DNA from: Trema orientale
Lineage: Eukaryota; Streptophyta; Magnoliopsida; Rosales; Cannabaceae
Assembly: GCA_002914845.1 (NCBI GenBank)
Contig: JXTC01000130.1
Location: forward strand, 62,001 to 126,000
Reading direction: 5' to 3'
Length of the DNA: 64,000 bases
In this document: positions 36,883 to 47,605 of the stretch, one piece after another
Layout: the number at the start of each line of letters is the position of its first letter
Position numbering within the stretch: the first letter of the stretch is position 1
The notes under the pieces: model-generated
What the model saw: only the letters and a program-made list of their open reading frames with translations
The model's database searches: none
What the model was told of the DNA's origin: nothing
Program-made: the position numbers and the translations under genes

Positions 36883-37509
36883 TGTTTTTGTGCCTCATAT
36901 TTCATAAATATCTGTTTTTAAATTTTGTTTCAAAGATACTCATTTTTATAATATACATTTCATGCATAAGATATGTGTTATATACATTTATAATATAAAT
37001 TTGCATATATGGTTTACATTTATTGTGTAAATTTATACCTATGGTATGTATTTTGAAATATATACCAACTTATACCTATGGTATGCATTTTGAAATATAT
37101 ACCAACTTTTAAGTATAATTTTTGTTCATATAATGGTATACATTTTATAAAATAGTTTAGGTTTATATTTCTCCAAAAATGGATATTTGTTAAATAAAAC
37201 TAGAAAACAGGTATTCATGAAAATGTGCTTAATAAAACAGGTATTTATGGACATTTCACTTTCCGTATTGGTATAGCCAGGTCTTCGGTCCATGCAAAGT
37301 TACGTAGAACCATAGCCCATACTTGTTGGGCCACCATTAGAGGAAAAAGCCCATTATATACGTTTAGTTGGGTCTGTACAAACAGATTTCCAGTCCGGCT
37401 TTGTGCTTAGGGCCCCTATTTATTTGCATAAGTTGGCCTATAATGTTTAAATGGAATAATCTCAAAAAAAAAAAAAAAAAAAAAGAAAATCTACTATTGA
37501 CTAAATAAT

Positions 37510-37838
37510 ATAGGGTAAACTACCAAAAAGAAAAAAAAAACATGAATTTTAGGTGTTCTACAATTTAAAATCTAAAATTTAGACTCTGCAAAATAATACC
37601 TTGATATTAAGAATTTCTGAAAATTAATACCCTGAGTTGACTTTTTGAATAATTTTAACCGATAAAAGCCATTAATATCCTCAAAATTAACGAGAATAAT
37701 AAGGATTAATCTAGTTTTAATGATGGAAACTTTTTCGTTACAAAAATTATTCAAAAAATCAGTCGATAGTATTAATTTTCAAAATTCTTGATCTTATGAT
37801 ATTATTTTGCAAAGTTCAAACTTCAAAGTTTAAATCAC
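37510..37838. mobile_element. Decayed TIR element with 'tgcaaaataata' words
   Basis: The left part reads 'tctgcaaaataataccttga', the right part 'gatattattttgcaaagtt' in inverse orientation, with 'ttaacgagaataataagg' in the centre. Same vocabulary as the larger element at 40674-41484, so probably a related non-autonomous copy. Ends are not sharp. Confidence 0.5.
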
Positions 37839-37841
37839 AAA

Positions 37842-39104
37842 CAAGGGCGGAGGGAGGAGGGGACAAGTGGGGGATATTTTCCCTCTTAATTTTTTAAGTT
37901 TTAGATTTTAACTTATAAATTTTTAAGAAATTTAAGTTATGCCTGTATTAATGTTGATTTATGAATATGAGGATAAAAAGATTTATTCATGAGTGTGCAT
38001 ATTTTAAAGGAGAGAATTTTGTTTAGCACATATTTTTATATTTTCTCATAATACGCTTATGATATTTAATTGAGTTAAAAAGGGGAAGCAAGTCCTTATA
38101 CATTATCAAGTATATTTTGAGCTGAAGATTAAAATATGATAAGGATTAAGGTAAACTTGTCATATTTTATATTTTCATATACTTATTGTATATTTTCTTT
38201 TATCTCATAAATCAATGTTTGTCATCATCAAAAAGGGGGGGATTGTTGAAAAATTAAGGTTTCAATCTTACTCACTCTTATTTTGAAGATAACAAATATT
38301 TGATTTAATACTAATGATTTAACTTGAATGTGTAGTGAAATAGCTTTAAAAGTTCTAACTCAAGTTGATCAAGGAATCAAGCTTGAATATGGATGCATAT
38401 TGGACTTATTAGAATCAAGCTTGAAGATGGACAATCAAGATACATGACTATGCTTAGATAGGGTATAAATCATACTTAGTCTTATATTTGATTTAGTTTA
38501 TTGCACAAATTCTCTTTACATTGGCTCATAATTTTCATACTTCGTCTTGTATCTAAATTGTCCATCTTCAAGCTTGATTCTAATAAGTCCAATATACATC
38601 CATCTTCAAGCTTGATTCCTTGATCAACTTAAAGTAGAACTTTTAAAGCTATTTCATTACACACTCAAGTTAAATCATTAGTACTAAATCAAATGTTCGT
38701 TATCTTCAAAATAAAAGTGAGTAAGATTGAAACCTTAATTTCTCAATATTTATTTAATTACCACTGGCCCCCTCTCAATTTTTTACATTTTAGATTTCAC
38801 ATATTAATTTTTCAAAAATTCAAGTTATGCCCACATTTAATCACCAATTTCCCAACTTAAGTTTTTAATTTTAAAATTTTACATATGAATTTTTTAAAAG
38901 TTCAAGTGCTATGCCCCTCTTTGTAATTAAAGTTTCAATTATGTCCTTGTTTTGTACAGAAAATCTAATTAACTATTTAATAACTACAATAATTTTTTTT
39001 CACAAAGAGAGAACTTGGAGAAAAAAGAGTTCAAAGACTTTTTTTTTTTTTTGGTGGTCTTAATAGTATGCCCCAACTCAAAGAAGTTTCTGGCTCCGCC
39101 ACTG
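37842..39104. mobile_element. hAT-like non-autonomous element, 1.26 kb, hosting a foldback
   Basis: The ends CAAGGGCGGAGG (37842) and, inward from 39104, CAGTGGCGGAGCC are imperfect inverted repeats of a type very common in plants. Flanks atcacaaa and attgcaga match at 5 of 8, a possible old 8-bp target duplication. Inside, 37878-37946 and 38768-38835 are related in direct orientation ('ctcttaattttttaagtttta' / 'ctctcaattttttacatttta'). A long palindrome (38244-38748) sits between them. No ORF. Confidence 0.6.
38244..38748. repeat. Long palindrome: ~190-bp arms, ~121-bp spacer
   Basis: 38244-38435 and the reverse complement of 38557-38748 match at more than 90% by eye over about 190 bases. 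Both carry aattaaggtttcaatcttac, gctttaaaagttct and ttgatcaaggaatcaagctt in the same order. A transcript through it would fold into a long near-perfect hairpin. The shape suits a foldback element or an inverted-repeat small-RNA source. Confidence 0.9.
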
Positions 39105-39173
39105 ATTGCAGAATACTCAAACTTAAAGGTTTTTTTTTTTTTTTTTTTGCAATTCACCCAATAATATGTTTAT

Positions 39174-39716
39174 GGTTAATAATAGTAATGATCCATAAAT
39201 TATACTTATTTTACTACTTTAGCCCCCCTGAACTTTCAATTTATACAGTAATGATTCCTAAATTATGCAATTGTTAGATCAATAGTACCTTTGTCAGAAA
39301 CTATTAATTCTTTGACAAAATATAGCTGTGGACAAAAGCGTATAATTGGACATTATTTATTTCTATGAGTCAGAATTTTGTTCTTAGCTATAATTACTAA
39401 ACTATATACTTTGCAGATGACTCATTTCCGTTAAAAATTTAGTTATTTGTGAAAAAAATTAGTTAGTACCACAATAATTGTACAAGTCTTGATAGTCTAC
39501 TATATAAGTTGAAAATTTGGGTCCCATTCTTGACCATTGTTAATAAACTATGAATTTTGTAATGACTTATTTATGTTAAATATTTAATAGTATGAGATAA
39601 ATATGGTCATTACTATAACAATTGCATAATCCAGCGGGTCATTACTATGTAACTTAAAAGTTTGGGGGGCAACATAGTACAATGAGCAAATTCAGGGGCC
39701 ATTACAATTATTAACC
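39174..39716. mobile_element. TIR MITE, ~0.54 kb
   Basis: The left end GGTTAATAATAGTAATGATCC and the inverted right end GGTTAATAATTGTAATGGCCC pair closely. Similarity runs inward ('tgccccccaaacttttaagttac' against 'agcccccctgaactttcaattt'). TTAT lies directly outside both ends, a possible 4-bp target duplication. No coding capacity. Confidence 0.75.
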
Positions 39717-40673
39717 TTATATTTAACCCTCTATTCTCATAAAACTCAAAAACATCTCTTTATTTTGCAAAAAATGTGAGTACCTATGTTTCATGAATCT
39801 ATTACCAAATACTTCCTTATTATTTAATTAGTTTTTTTTTTCTTTAAACAATAAAAAGAAAATCGCATTTTCTTAAGGTTATCGAAAAATATTGATTTTT
39901 TATTTCAATAATTTTTAGGATTTTTTAATTTAATATATAAGTTGTTCATATGTTAATATCCTAAGAGTATTACTATCATTTGGAAAACAATTCAGTCAAA
40001 AATTTATTCCAAAAATAGAAATTTTACTTTTTCCGTGCTATGGAAAAAGATGAGATATACTTACGAGAATATAAAGAGTAAATGTGGTATTTAGTTAAAA
40101 CAGCTTGGGTTTTTTTTTTTTATCCATATGTAAATTGAGAATAGAATACGAAAATATTAGACTCAATACACATATTGACTGGTTTGTTAACCGATCTCAC
40201 ACAGAAAGGAAAAAAAAAGGTTTGTAACCCACTTTTTATATGGTCATATTTGCATTTTTGGGCACACAATATCAAGAACTTGTGCCACAGGCACCTACAA
40301 ACAATATATATATATATATAGGCACCTATCTAGTTAATATCTTTTGTTTTACCTATTTATAGATATTGTTTTGTCAAATTAAAAATCATTATGCACATTT
40401 TTTTATAATAAAAATAGAGTGAGAAACACATTAAATAATGAGTGTTTATTTTTATTTATTTTTAACTACTTAAATAAAAAAAACCTATAGATAAATTAAA
40501 AAACAAAATACCTATTAGATTAAGAATGATATATATGTATATGTGTGTGTCAAAGAATATATCAAAGACTATCCCTACCACTAAAAATTTATTATGTAAT
40601 CCAAAATAGTCACATTACTTACTATTTCCAAATTTGACAAAAGAATCTGATATGCATAACATTTTTCTGATAT

Positions 40674-41484
40674 TTAAGGGATAATAACATTAAAATACCT
40701 TGAGTTTTAACTTTTCTGTAAAAAAAATCCTGATTTTTGAATGTCTGCAAAATAATATCTTCACTTTTAAATTTTTACAAAAAAATACCCTGATTTTTGA
40801 ATTTCTGCAAAATAATACCATCACTTTTGAATTCTGCAAATTGATACTCTGACAATTAAAATTCTTACAAATTAATACCCTAAGATTTGAAATTTTTATA
40901 AATGTATAATCTTAATGGCCAATTAATTGATTTTTATAATAAAAAGATGGTAGTAGCCATCATCAACTTAATTAAAACGTATTAAACAATAATAAAATTT
41001 CTGAAAAAATATTTGTAATTAGCTTATTTCACTTTTCATTTAAAAATGAAAAATAAAAAATTAAAATGAGATGTAAAAGTAGTTAATTATAAAAAAAAAA
41101 AAAATAGACATGAGAGGTAAAAAAAATTGTGTTTTTTTAGCAATTAACCAAAAAAAGTAGTTATAAAATAATTTCTGATAATATACTAATATCTAAATAT
41201 TTTTAATAAGTTAATAAGAGATGTTCGCATTTTTTAATTTGCTCATAGTATAAATATACAAAGAAAACAAAAATTCAGGATATTAATTTGCAGAAATCGT
41301 AAATATCAATGTATTAATTTGCAGAATTCAAAAGTGAAGGTATTAATTTGCAGAAACCAAAAGTCATGGTATTATTTTGTGAAAATTTAAAAATGAGGAT
41401 ATTATTTTGCAGATATTCAAAAGACAAAAGTTTTTTTACTAAAAAGTTAAAACTCAAGGTATTTGTACGTGATTAACCCTTAAA
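40674..41484. mobile_element. TIR MITE, ~0.81 kb, 'ccttgagttttaactttt' type
   Basis: The left end 'tttaaggg(a)taataac...aataccttgagttttaactttt' is mirrored at the right end 'aaaaagttaaaactcaaggtattt...ttaaccctta'. Both arms hold 3-4 subrepeats built on 'tctgcaaaataatacc' (left) and 'ggtattaatttgcaga' (right). The centre is AT-rich and non-coding. Superfamily uncertain. Confidence 0.75.
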
Positions 41485-41605
41485 ATATAAAACTGAATTT
41501 TGAGGCTTCTTATATAGGTTTCTATCTTTCTCATCACATTTACTTTAAAATTTCATCATGTACATGACCTCAAAAAAAAAAAAAAAGGTTATTCTCAATA
41601 CAGAA

Positions 41606-42234
41606 TATTCCGGGGTGCTTTTTCTTGTGATTGGATTAGGGAAAAATTAATTAAGTGTAAGAACACTTAATTAATGATAAGCAAGATAATGGTAGAAAAT
41701 AGAGAAAATGATGTGAAAAATTGTAACGATACAATTTTTCGTGTTAAAAAATTATTGGCATCTTTGACAGCTCAACCTATAAGTAAACAGGTGTGGGTGG
41801 TTTTAATGACCATTACCACGTGTTAGATAGCCAGTGTTTCTGACGCAGGTGATACCGGTCATTTGGTCAGAAACAAACAAAAAGATCGTTAGTTTTTTTG
41901 ACACAGGTGATTCCAGTCATTCAATCAGAAATATAAATAAACAATACTGAAAATAAATAATTAGAAAATTAGATCTTTGACATAGGTGATTTCAGCCATT
42001 TTGTCAAAGATAAAAGAAAATAAAAGTACTGAATTTTACGTGAACGGTTGCAAACAAGGGTTGTATACGCTACAACTCAGCTTGCTAAACAACTCAGAAT
42101 CACGGGTCTGCGAATATTTAAAGTGCATAATTTAAATGTTAGCACAATATATATATATATAGTCAGCACCTTATAAATATTTAGAACAATAGAAAATAAT
42201 AGGGTTAGTAGCTCAATATTCCCAAAATCTATAT

Positions 42235-42272
<38 letters not shown>

Positions 42273-42946
42273 TACTAATAATATATAAATATATAAATAT
42301 ACGTGAAGATGGAGATGTTTTGGAAAATCGGCTACGGCTTCCAAGGAATATGAGAGGTGTATATATATATATATATATGAATATGTATGTACGAATGGAT
42401 AATAATGGGTTTTGATGGAAATGGTAAAGGATTATGGAGGAGAGAGAATGAGCGGGAACAAAAATAAAAGAAAGCCTTTTAATATTGATAGTAAACACTT
42501 GAGAGATGTATATCAGATCTCTTTTTTTTTACAAAGCTCATACATGCCTTATATAGGCAAACTTTCAAACGGTGGAAACGGTGTAGCAGCAAGGAGGAGG
42601 TTTAGAGGTCCAAAAGGCAAGTGACACCTAAAGGCCATGTGTCTTCTTCTAATTGTGTGTGTCCAAGAGTTTGACACATAAGCTTGGAAATGAATGTCCA
42701 ATATTAGCTCGACAAGTGGCCCAATATGATAGCAACATGTAGGTTCATGAAGATGTAGTAGGAATTTGACAATTTTTCAATAATAAATTGACACTTGTTT
42801 TGGAATGTCAAAATTCACCTTTGGCTAATATAATTTTGACACATCACATTTTCTTAATTGTCATTATATTGTATAATTATCACATTAATTGTGACTTAAT
42901 ATTTTAGTTAGTGACTAATTATAAAAAATTGTCACACTCCAAAATA
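41606..42946 (-). repeat. 3' LTR of the Tat-like element (1341 bp)
   Basis: Direct copy of 46071-47600 without the nested MITE. Contains (AAT)n at 42236-42270 and a (TA)n tract at 42359-42378, which is the empty site corresponding to the MITE insertion in the other LTR. The two LTRs differ at scattered positions, mostly transitions. Confidence 0.9.
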
Positions 42947-43865
42947 TTAAGTCCCCTGAGCTTATAGTGAATGTAACCATTCGCTAGAGCTCACTAATGT
43001 GAATTTTTCGCAATATAGTCTTCAAACTTGTCTTGGAAGTACTGCATTTATAGAGAGTGAATTTCTTCTTTTGAATGAATTTATGAGAGAAGATGAAGCA
43101 CTATTACCCTACAGGCACATCCCAACTAGGTTGGCACCTACCTGTAAAATAATCTAATATCTTTTCGTTCCAAGAAGAACGACTGATACCATTTGTAGGC
43201 AAGCTTTCATTGTAGATCGCTAGCTCTAGTTGGGCTCCAGATAGTCATACCAAAACATTTCTATTGGATTGGCCCAACCCAAACAACGCCTCGTTAAAAC
43301 CTCACTTAGAGCAAAACCCAGTAGGAAAAATCTCTAGAAAGGGAAAAGAGTACGCTGCATGTGAGTAACAATTTGGTGATGAGCTTGAGTATTGTTTATA
43401 TGAATCTTCAATCATTATATTTAGCTTGCTTGCTAACACAGAAGTTCTTTGCAGCGACTTGTGACGTTATTGAGAATAGTTTTTCAGGAGAAAATTTTCT
43501 GCTTCCAAATTGTTGTGAGCATCTCATATAAATAAATTATGAGAAAGAAATTGCCTTGCAAAATTGAGAGATTAGTCTAATATAAATAACAAAATCTCAC
43601 ATTTAGATATAAGAGAAAATATAAATAATTATTAGGGATAAAAATAAGGGAAGAAAAAAAAAACTGATAAGAGTTTCAATTAATCCCCAATATTTATTGG
43701 TATAGATGATGATTAATAAATTAGCTATATAGCAAGATATAATATCTGATAATGGGAGTTCTCATAATAATTAACTGGACACAATCCACTTCTACTTTTT
43801 TTTTTAAGTCAGAAGTGTTTGTATAAAGATAAAATATGAGTATAATATCACTGATGTTATTTTGA
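42947..43865 (-). other. Non-coding internal part of the Tat-like element
   Basis: Between the tandem array and the 3' LTR. No ORF and no pol domain seen on either strand. Begins next to the LTR with the polypurine tract (minus strand CAGGGGACTTAA at about 42947-42958). Confidence 0.6.
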
Positions 43866-44165
43866 AACAGATCATCTTGTCGATAACCTTGAGATCGGCA
43901 TCTCGCATGATTCTTTTTTAATCAGGTTATTGTGTCGATAGCTTTGGCATTTCGCGTGATTCTTTTTTTAGTCAGGGCATCTTGTCGATAGCTTTTGGCA
44001 TTTCGCGTGATCCTGCTTTTGGCTAGGTCATATTGTCGATTAGCCTTGATGGCATATCGTATGATCCTGCTTTAGCTAAGTCACATTGTCGATAGCCGTA
44101 GCATCTCGCATGATCCTGCTTTAGTTGGATCACCTTGTCGATTATCGTAGCATTTTGCATGACTG
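43866..44165 (-). repeat. Six-copy ~50-bp tandem repeat in the 3' region of the Tat-like element
   Basis: The word 'tca(t/c)(c/a)ttgtcgata' marks six units at 43871, 43927, 43978, 44028, 44081 and 44130 (spacing 56, 51, 50, 53, 49), each also with 'gcat(c/t)tcgc(a/g)tgat'. The array lies between the gag remnant and the 3' LTR. Tat/Ogre elements are known for such arrays in this position, which can seed satellite DNA. Confidence 0.85.
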
Positions 44166-44530
44166 TATAAGTTGTCAGATAATGATTACAGTTTCATGCA
44201 ACCTCAATCAAAAAATTCTGGTAATAAAGCTTATGAATTGCATGTACCATATGATAGAAGTACAGAAGAAAATATAAACTAACCATTTATTATAACTAAA
44301 ATATTTTACAACTAACAGTCCCCAATGAAGAAGATATTTGTAGAGTTATTATGGTCGATATCGAAAACTTACCTGGGCTTAAAACCCAGTAAATTATTGA
44401 AGATGATTCATATTGCCTCATTACAGAACTTGAGATTTTAATGGATCTTTCCATGGCGATTTTTGGATTTCTTGATAGTTGTTTACCAGCTTTCTCCACC
44501 AGTTGTTTCAATAAAGGTGTAGACATTTGT

Positions 44531-45836
44531 TTAACCCCTTCCATGATGAGGGAATGGGTTATTCTCAGCTCTTTGTTGTTGTTGTCCTAATAAAATTTCG
44601 CCTCTTTGAGCTTTTTCATGGTAGGTTTTCCGTACTGTATAACAGTCAGATGTAGCATGGCCTACTTTTTTGTGAAACAAACAGAATTTGGGATTCCTTG
44701 TTTCTTCTGGTGTAGGCAGAGTTTGGACCGGTGGAGGCCGTAATACCCCATCTTCTATCCACACTCACACGAGTGTAATGATTTGATTTTGTGCTAGAGT
44801 TATCTCAGGAGGGGTTGGTCGATTTCTTTTGTCTTGACGAGTTTTTTCAACCAAAATGACCTCTCCTTTTCGCTTGGAAAAAGATGGCTTGCTCCAATTT
44901 TCAGCACCATACCTTGCAGAAGATTTATACAATTCCATTATTGTTTCTTCGGTATTGCTTACTCTGAACATTAGTTCGGTAAAATTCGTGATGACATGGT
45001 TTTGAATGTGGACTTTGTATTCAGCTCGCATGCCTTTGACACACATCCGAATCAGTTCGTTCTCCGAGATGATTTCTTTGCAGTCCAAAGCCCTTTTCTT
45101 GATTCTATTCACGTAAGTTGTAAGCGATTCATTTTCTTTTTATGTTATACTGGAAAGATCAGACAGATCTAACTTGCGCTCTGCTATGAAGAATTTGGTG
45201 CAGAATGTTGCTACCAATTCATCTCATGTAGAGATACTGCCTGCTGGTAAATTGGCAAACCATGAATATGCTCGGTCTGTGAGAGATTTTGAAAATTCCC
45301 TTAACCTCAATTCATGGTTGCTGGCATAGATTTCGAGATCATCTAGGAAGCCAATGATGTCCTCCTTAGCATTGCCTTTCTTTCCATCAAATTTCTTGAA
45401 ACGAGGATTAATGTAATCCTTCGAATATGGCTTGGACAAAATATGCGCAGGATAAGGAGGCTGGAAATCCACTGTTGCCATAATTTTACTAGCTTTTTCT
45501 GCCTATATTTTGAGCACATCTTGTAGTTGTTCTTTGGTAATGAAACTATGTGAATTTTCATTACTCGTTCCAGCTAGAGTTGTAACATTGGCAGCGTCTT
45601 CCTGTATTGTTGGCATGGCAGGATTTTGATTGTCTAACACCAGTGAATTATTGTTTTGATAAGAAGGGACAGGAGCAACAGTCCCCTGTTTATCTTTCTT
45701 TTCTATCTCAGCCAATTTCTGCATCATCAGCTCCTGAGACTTCATCAAATTTTCTAACGTGCTTTTCAATCTGAACAAGTGTCTCTTCTTGTTGACTTGA
45801 TGCTTCATTGCTTGGTAAATTCTGTTCCTCAGCCAT
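44531..45836 (-). pseudogene. Degenerate gag of the Tat-like element
   Basis: Starting at the Met at 45836 (MAEEQNLPSNEASSQQEE), the reading continues over several frames broken by at least one frameshift near 45770 and by stops near 45235 and 45140. The middle part has the retrotransposon gag pattern (INPRFKKFDGKKGN, FLDDLEIYASNHELRLREFS, RAYSWFANLPAGSI). The C-terminal part has FCLFHKKVGHATSDCYTVR, the degenerate zinc-knuckle of gypsy gag proteins of this lineage. The stop near 45235 replaces a Trp codon (TGG to TGA) and that near 45140 looks like CAA to TAA, both C-to-T type changes expected in methylated repeats. Not expected to make a protein. Confidence 0.85.
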
Positions 45837-46070
45837 TTTGATAGCAACTTTTTTATTATTTTTTTTTTTGAAGAGAAAATTTGGCAGAGTATAGAGATGA
45901 TTTTTTTTTTCAAGGTAAGTGAACGGACAGAGGTCTAGAGAAAATTTGGCAAAGTCTAGAGATGATTTTTTTTTTTTCAAGATAAAAGAACGGACAGAGT
46001 TCCGAGAGATTTTGGAAATACTGAAGAAATATAGTTTCACTTGGCTATTCCCCAGCGGAGTCGCCTTTAA

Positions 46071-46696
46071 TATTCCGGGGTGCTTTTTTTTTGTGATTGG
46101 ATTAGGGAAAAATTAATTAAGTGTAAGAACACTTAATTAATGATAAGCAAGATAATGGTAGAAAATAGAGAAAATGATGTGAAAAATTGTAACGATATAA
46201 TTTTTCGTGTAAAAAAATTATTGGCATCTTTGACAGCTCAACCTATAAGTAAACAGGTATGGGTGGTTTTAATGACCATCACCATATGTTAGATAGCCAG
46301 TGTTTCTGACGCAGATGATACCGGTCATTTGGTCAGAAACAAACAAAAAGATCGTTAGTTTTTTTGACACAGGTGATTCCAGCCATTCAGTCAGAAATAT
46401 AAATAAACAATACTGAAAATAAATAATTAGAAAATTAGATCTTTGACATAGGTGATTCCAGCCATTTTGTCAAAGATAAAATAAAATAAAAGTACTGAAT
46501 TTAACGTGAACGGTTGCAAACAAGGGTCATATACGCTACAACTCAGCTTGCTAAACAACTCAGAATCACATGTCTGCGAATATTTAAAGTGCAGAATTTA
46601 AATGTTAACACAATATATATATAGTCAGCACCCTATAAATATTTAGAATGATAGAAAATAATAGGGTTAGTAGCTCAATAGTCCCAAAATTTATAT

Positions 46697-46734
<38 letters not shown>

Positions 46735-47600
46735 TACTAATAATATATAAGTATATAAATATACGTGAAGATGGTGATGTTTTGGAAAATGGGCTACGGC
46801 TTCCAAGGAATATGAGAGGTGTATATATATAGAGCAATGCTATAGGGCACCAGTGGTGCCCAGCACCACAGTGACATGTCTGTTTGTCACTGGATGATTT
46901 AATTAATAAACTGGGTCCCACATGGGCCCACTTAAATTATAATTATGATTAGCCAGTGATAGACTGACACATCACTGTGGTGCTGGGTACTACTGATGTC
47001 CTATAGCATTATTCATATATATATATATATATGAATATGTATGTACGAATGGATAATGATGGATTTTGATGGAAATGGTAAAGGATTATGGAGGAGAGAG
47101 AATGAGTGGGAACAAAAATAAAAGAAAGCCTTTTAATATTGATAGTAAACACTTGAGAGATGTATATCAGATCCCTTTTTTTTTACAAAGCTCATACATA
47201 CCTTATATAGGCAAACTTTCAAACGGTGGAAATGGTGTAGCAGCAAGGAGGAGGTTTAGAGGTCCAAAAGGCAAGTGACACCTAAAGGCCATGTGTCTTC
47301 TTCTAATTGTGTGTGTCCAAGATTTTGACACATAAGCTTGGAAATGAATGTCCAATATTAGCTCGACAAGTGGCCCAATATGATAGCAACATGTAAGTTC
47401 ATGAAGATGTAGTAGGAATTTGACAATTTTTCAATAATAAATTGACACTTGTTTTGGAATGTTAAAATTCAACTTTGGCTAATATAATTTTGACACATCA
47501 CATTTTCTTAATTGTCCATATATTATATAATTATCACATTAATTGTGACTTAATATTTTAGTTAGTGACTAATTATAAAAAATTGTCACACTCCAAAACA
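46071..47600 (-). repeat. 5' LTR of the Tat-like element (1530 bp, with nested MITE)
   Basis: Same sequence as 41606-42946 apart from scattered substitutions and one insertion of about 183 bases at 46831-47013. Minus-strand start TGTTTTGGAGTGTGAC. Confidence 0.9.
46831..47013. mobile_element. ~183-bp MITE inserted in one LTR
   Basis: Left end AGAGCAATGCTATAGGGCAC, right end (inverted) GAATAATGCTATAGGACATC. The inner arms also pair ('gcccagcaccacagtgacat' with 'tcactgtggtgctgggtac'), giving ~50-bp arms. It sits in a (TA)n tract that is uninterrupted at 42359-42378 of the other LTR, so the insertion is proven by its absence there. The target duplication is hidden in the TA repeat. Confidence 0.9.
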
Positions 47601-47605
47601 CAGAA

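Larger units (their letters stand above)
41606..47600 (-). mobile_element. Non-autonomous Ty3/gypsy LTR retrotransposon, Tat/Ogre type (gag only)
   Basis: Two direct repeats, 41606-42946 and 46071-47600, bound an internal region of 3.1 kb. CAGAA lies immediately outside both ends (41601-41605, 47601-47605), a perfect 5-bp target duplication. Orientation is minus: the 5' LTR is the right one, its start (minus strand) being TGTTTTGGAG. Directly after it comes TTAAAGGCGACTCCGCTGGGG (46070 downward), a primer-binding-like site of the wording I know from Tat/Ogre elements that use tRNA-Arg. AGGGGACTTAA abuts the 3' LTR as polypurine tract. Only a broken gag is present; no protease, reverse transcriptase, RNase H or integrase. 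The remaining internal part carries tandem repeats. The 3' LTR start has TA in place of TG, a likely deamination. Confidence 0.9.

Noticed and set aside
42229..42498. Open frames around the (AAT)n/(TA)n part of both LTRs (also 46691-46921 and matching plus-strand frames at 42412 and 47066)
   Set aside because: They are duplicated because they lie in the LTR, and consist largely of microsatellite translation.
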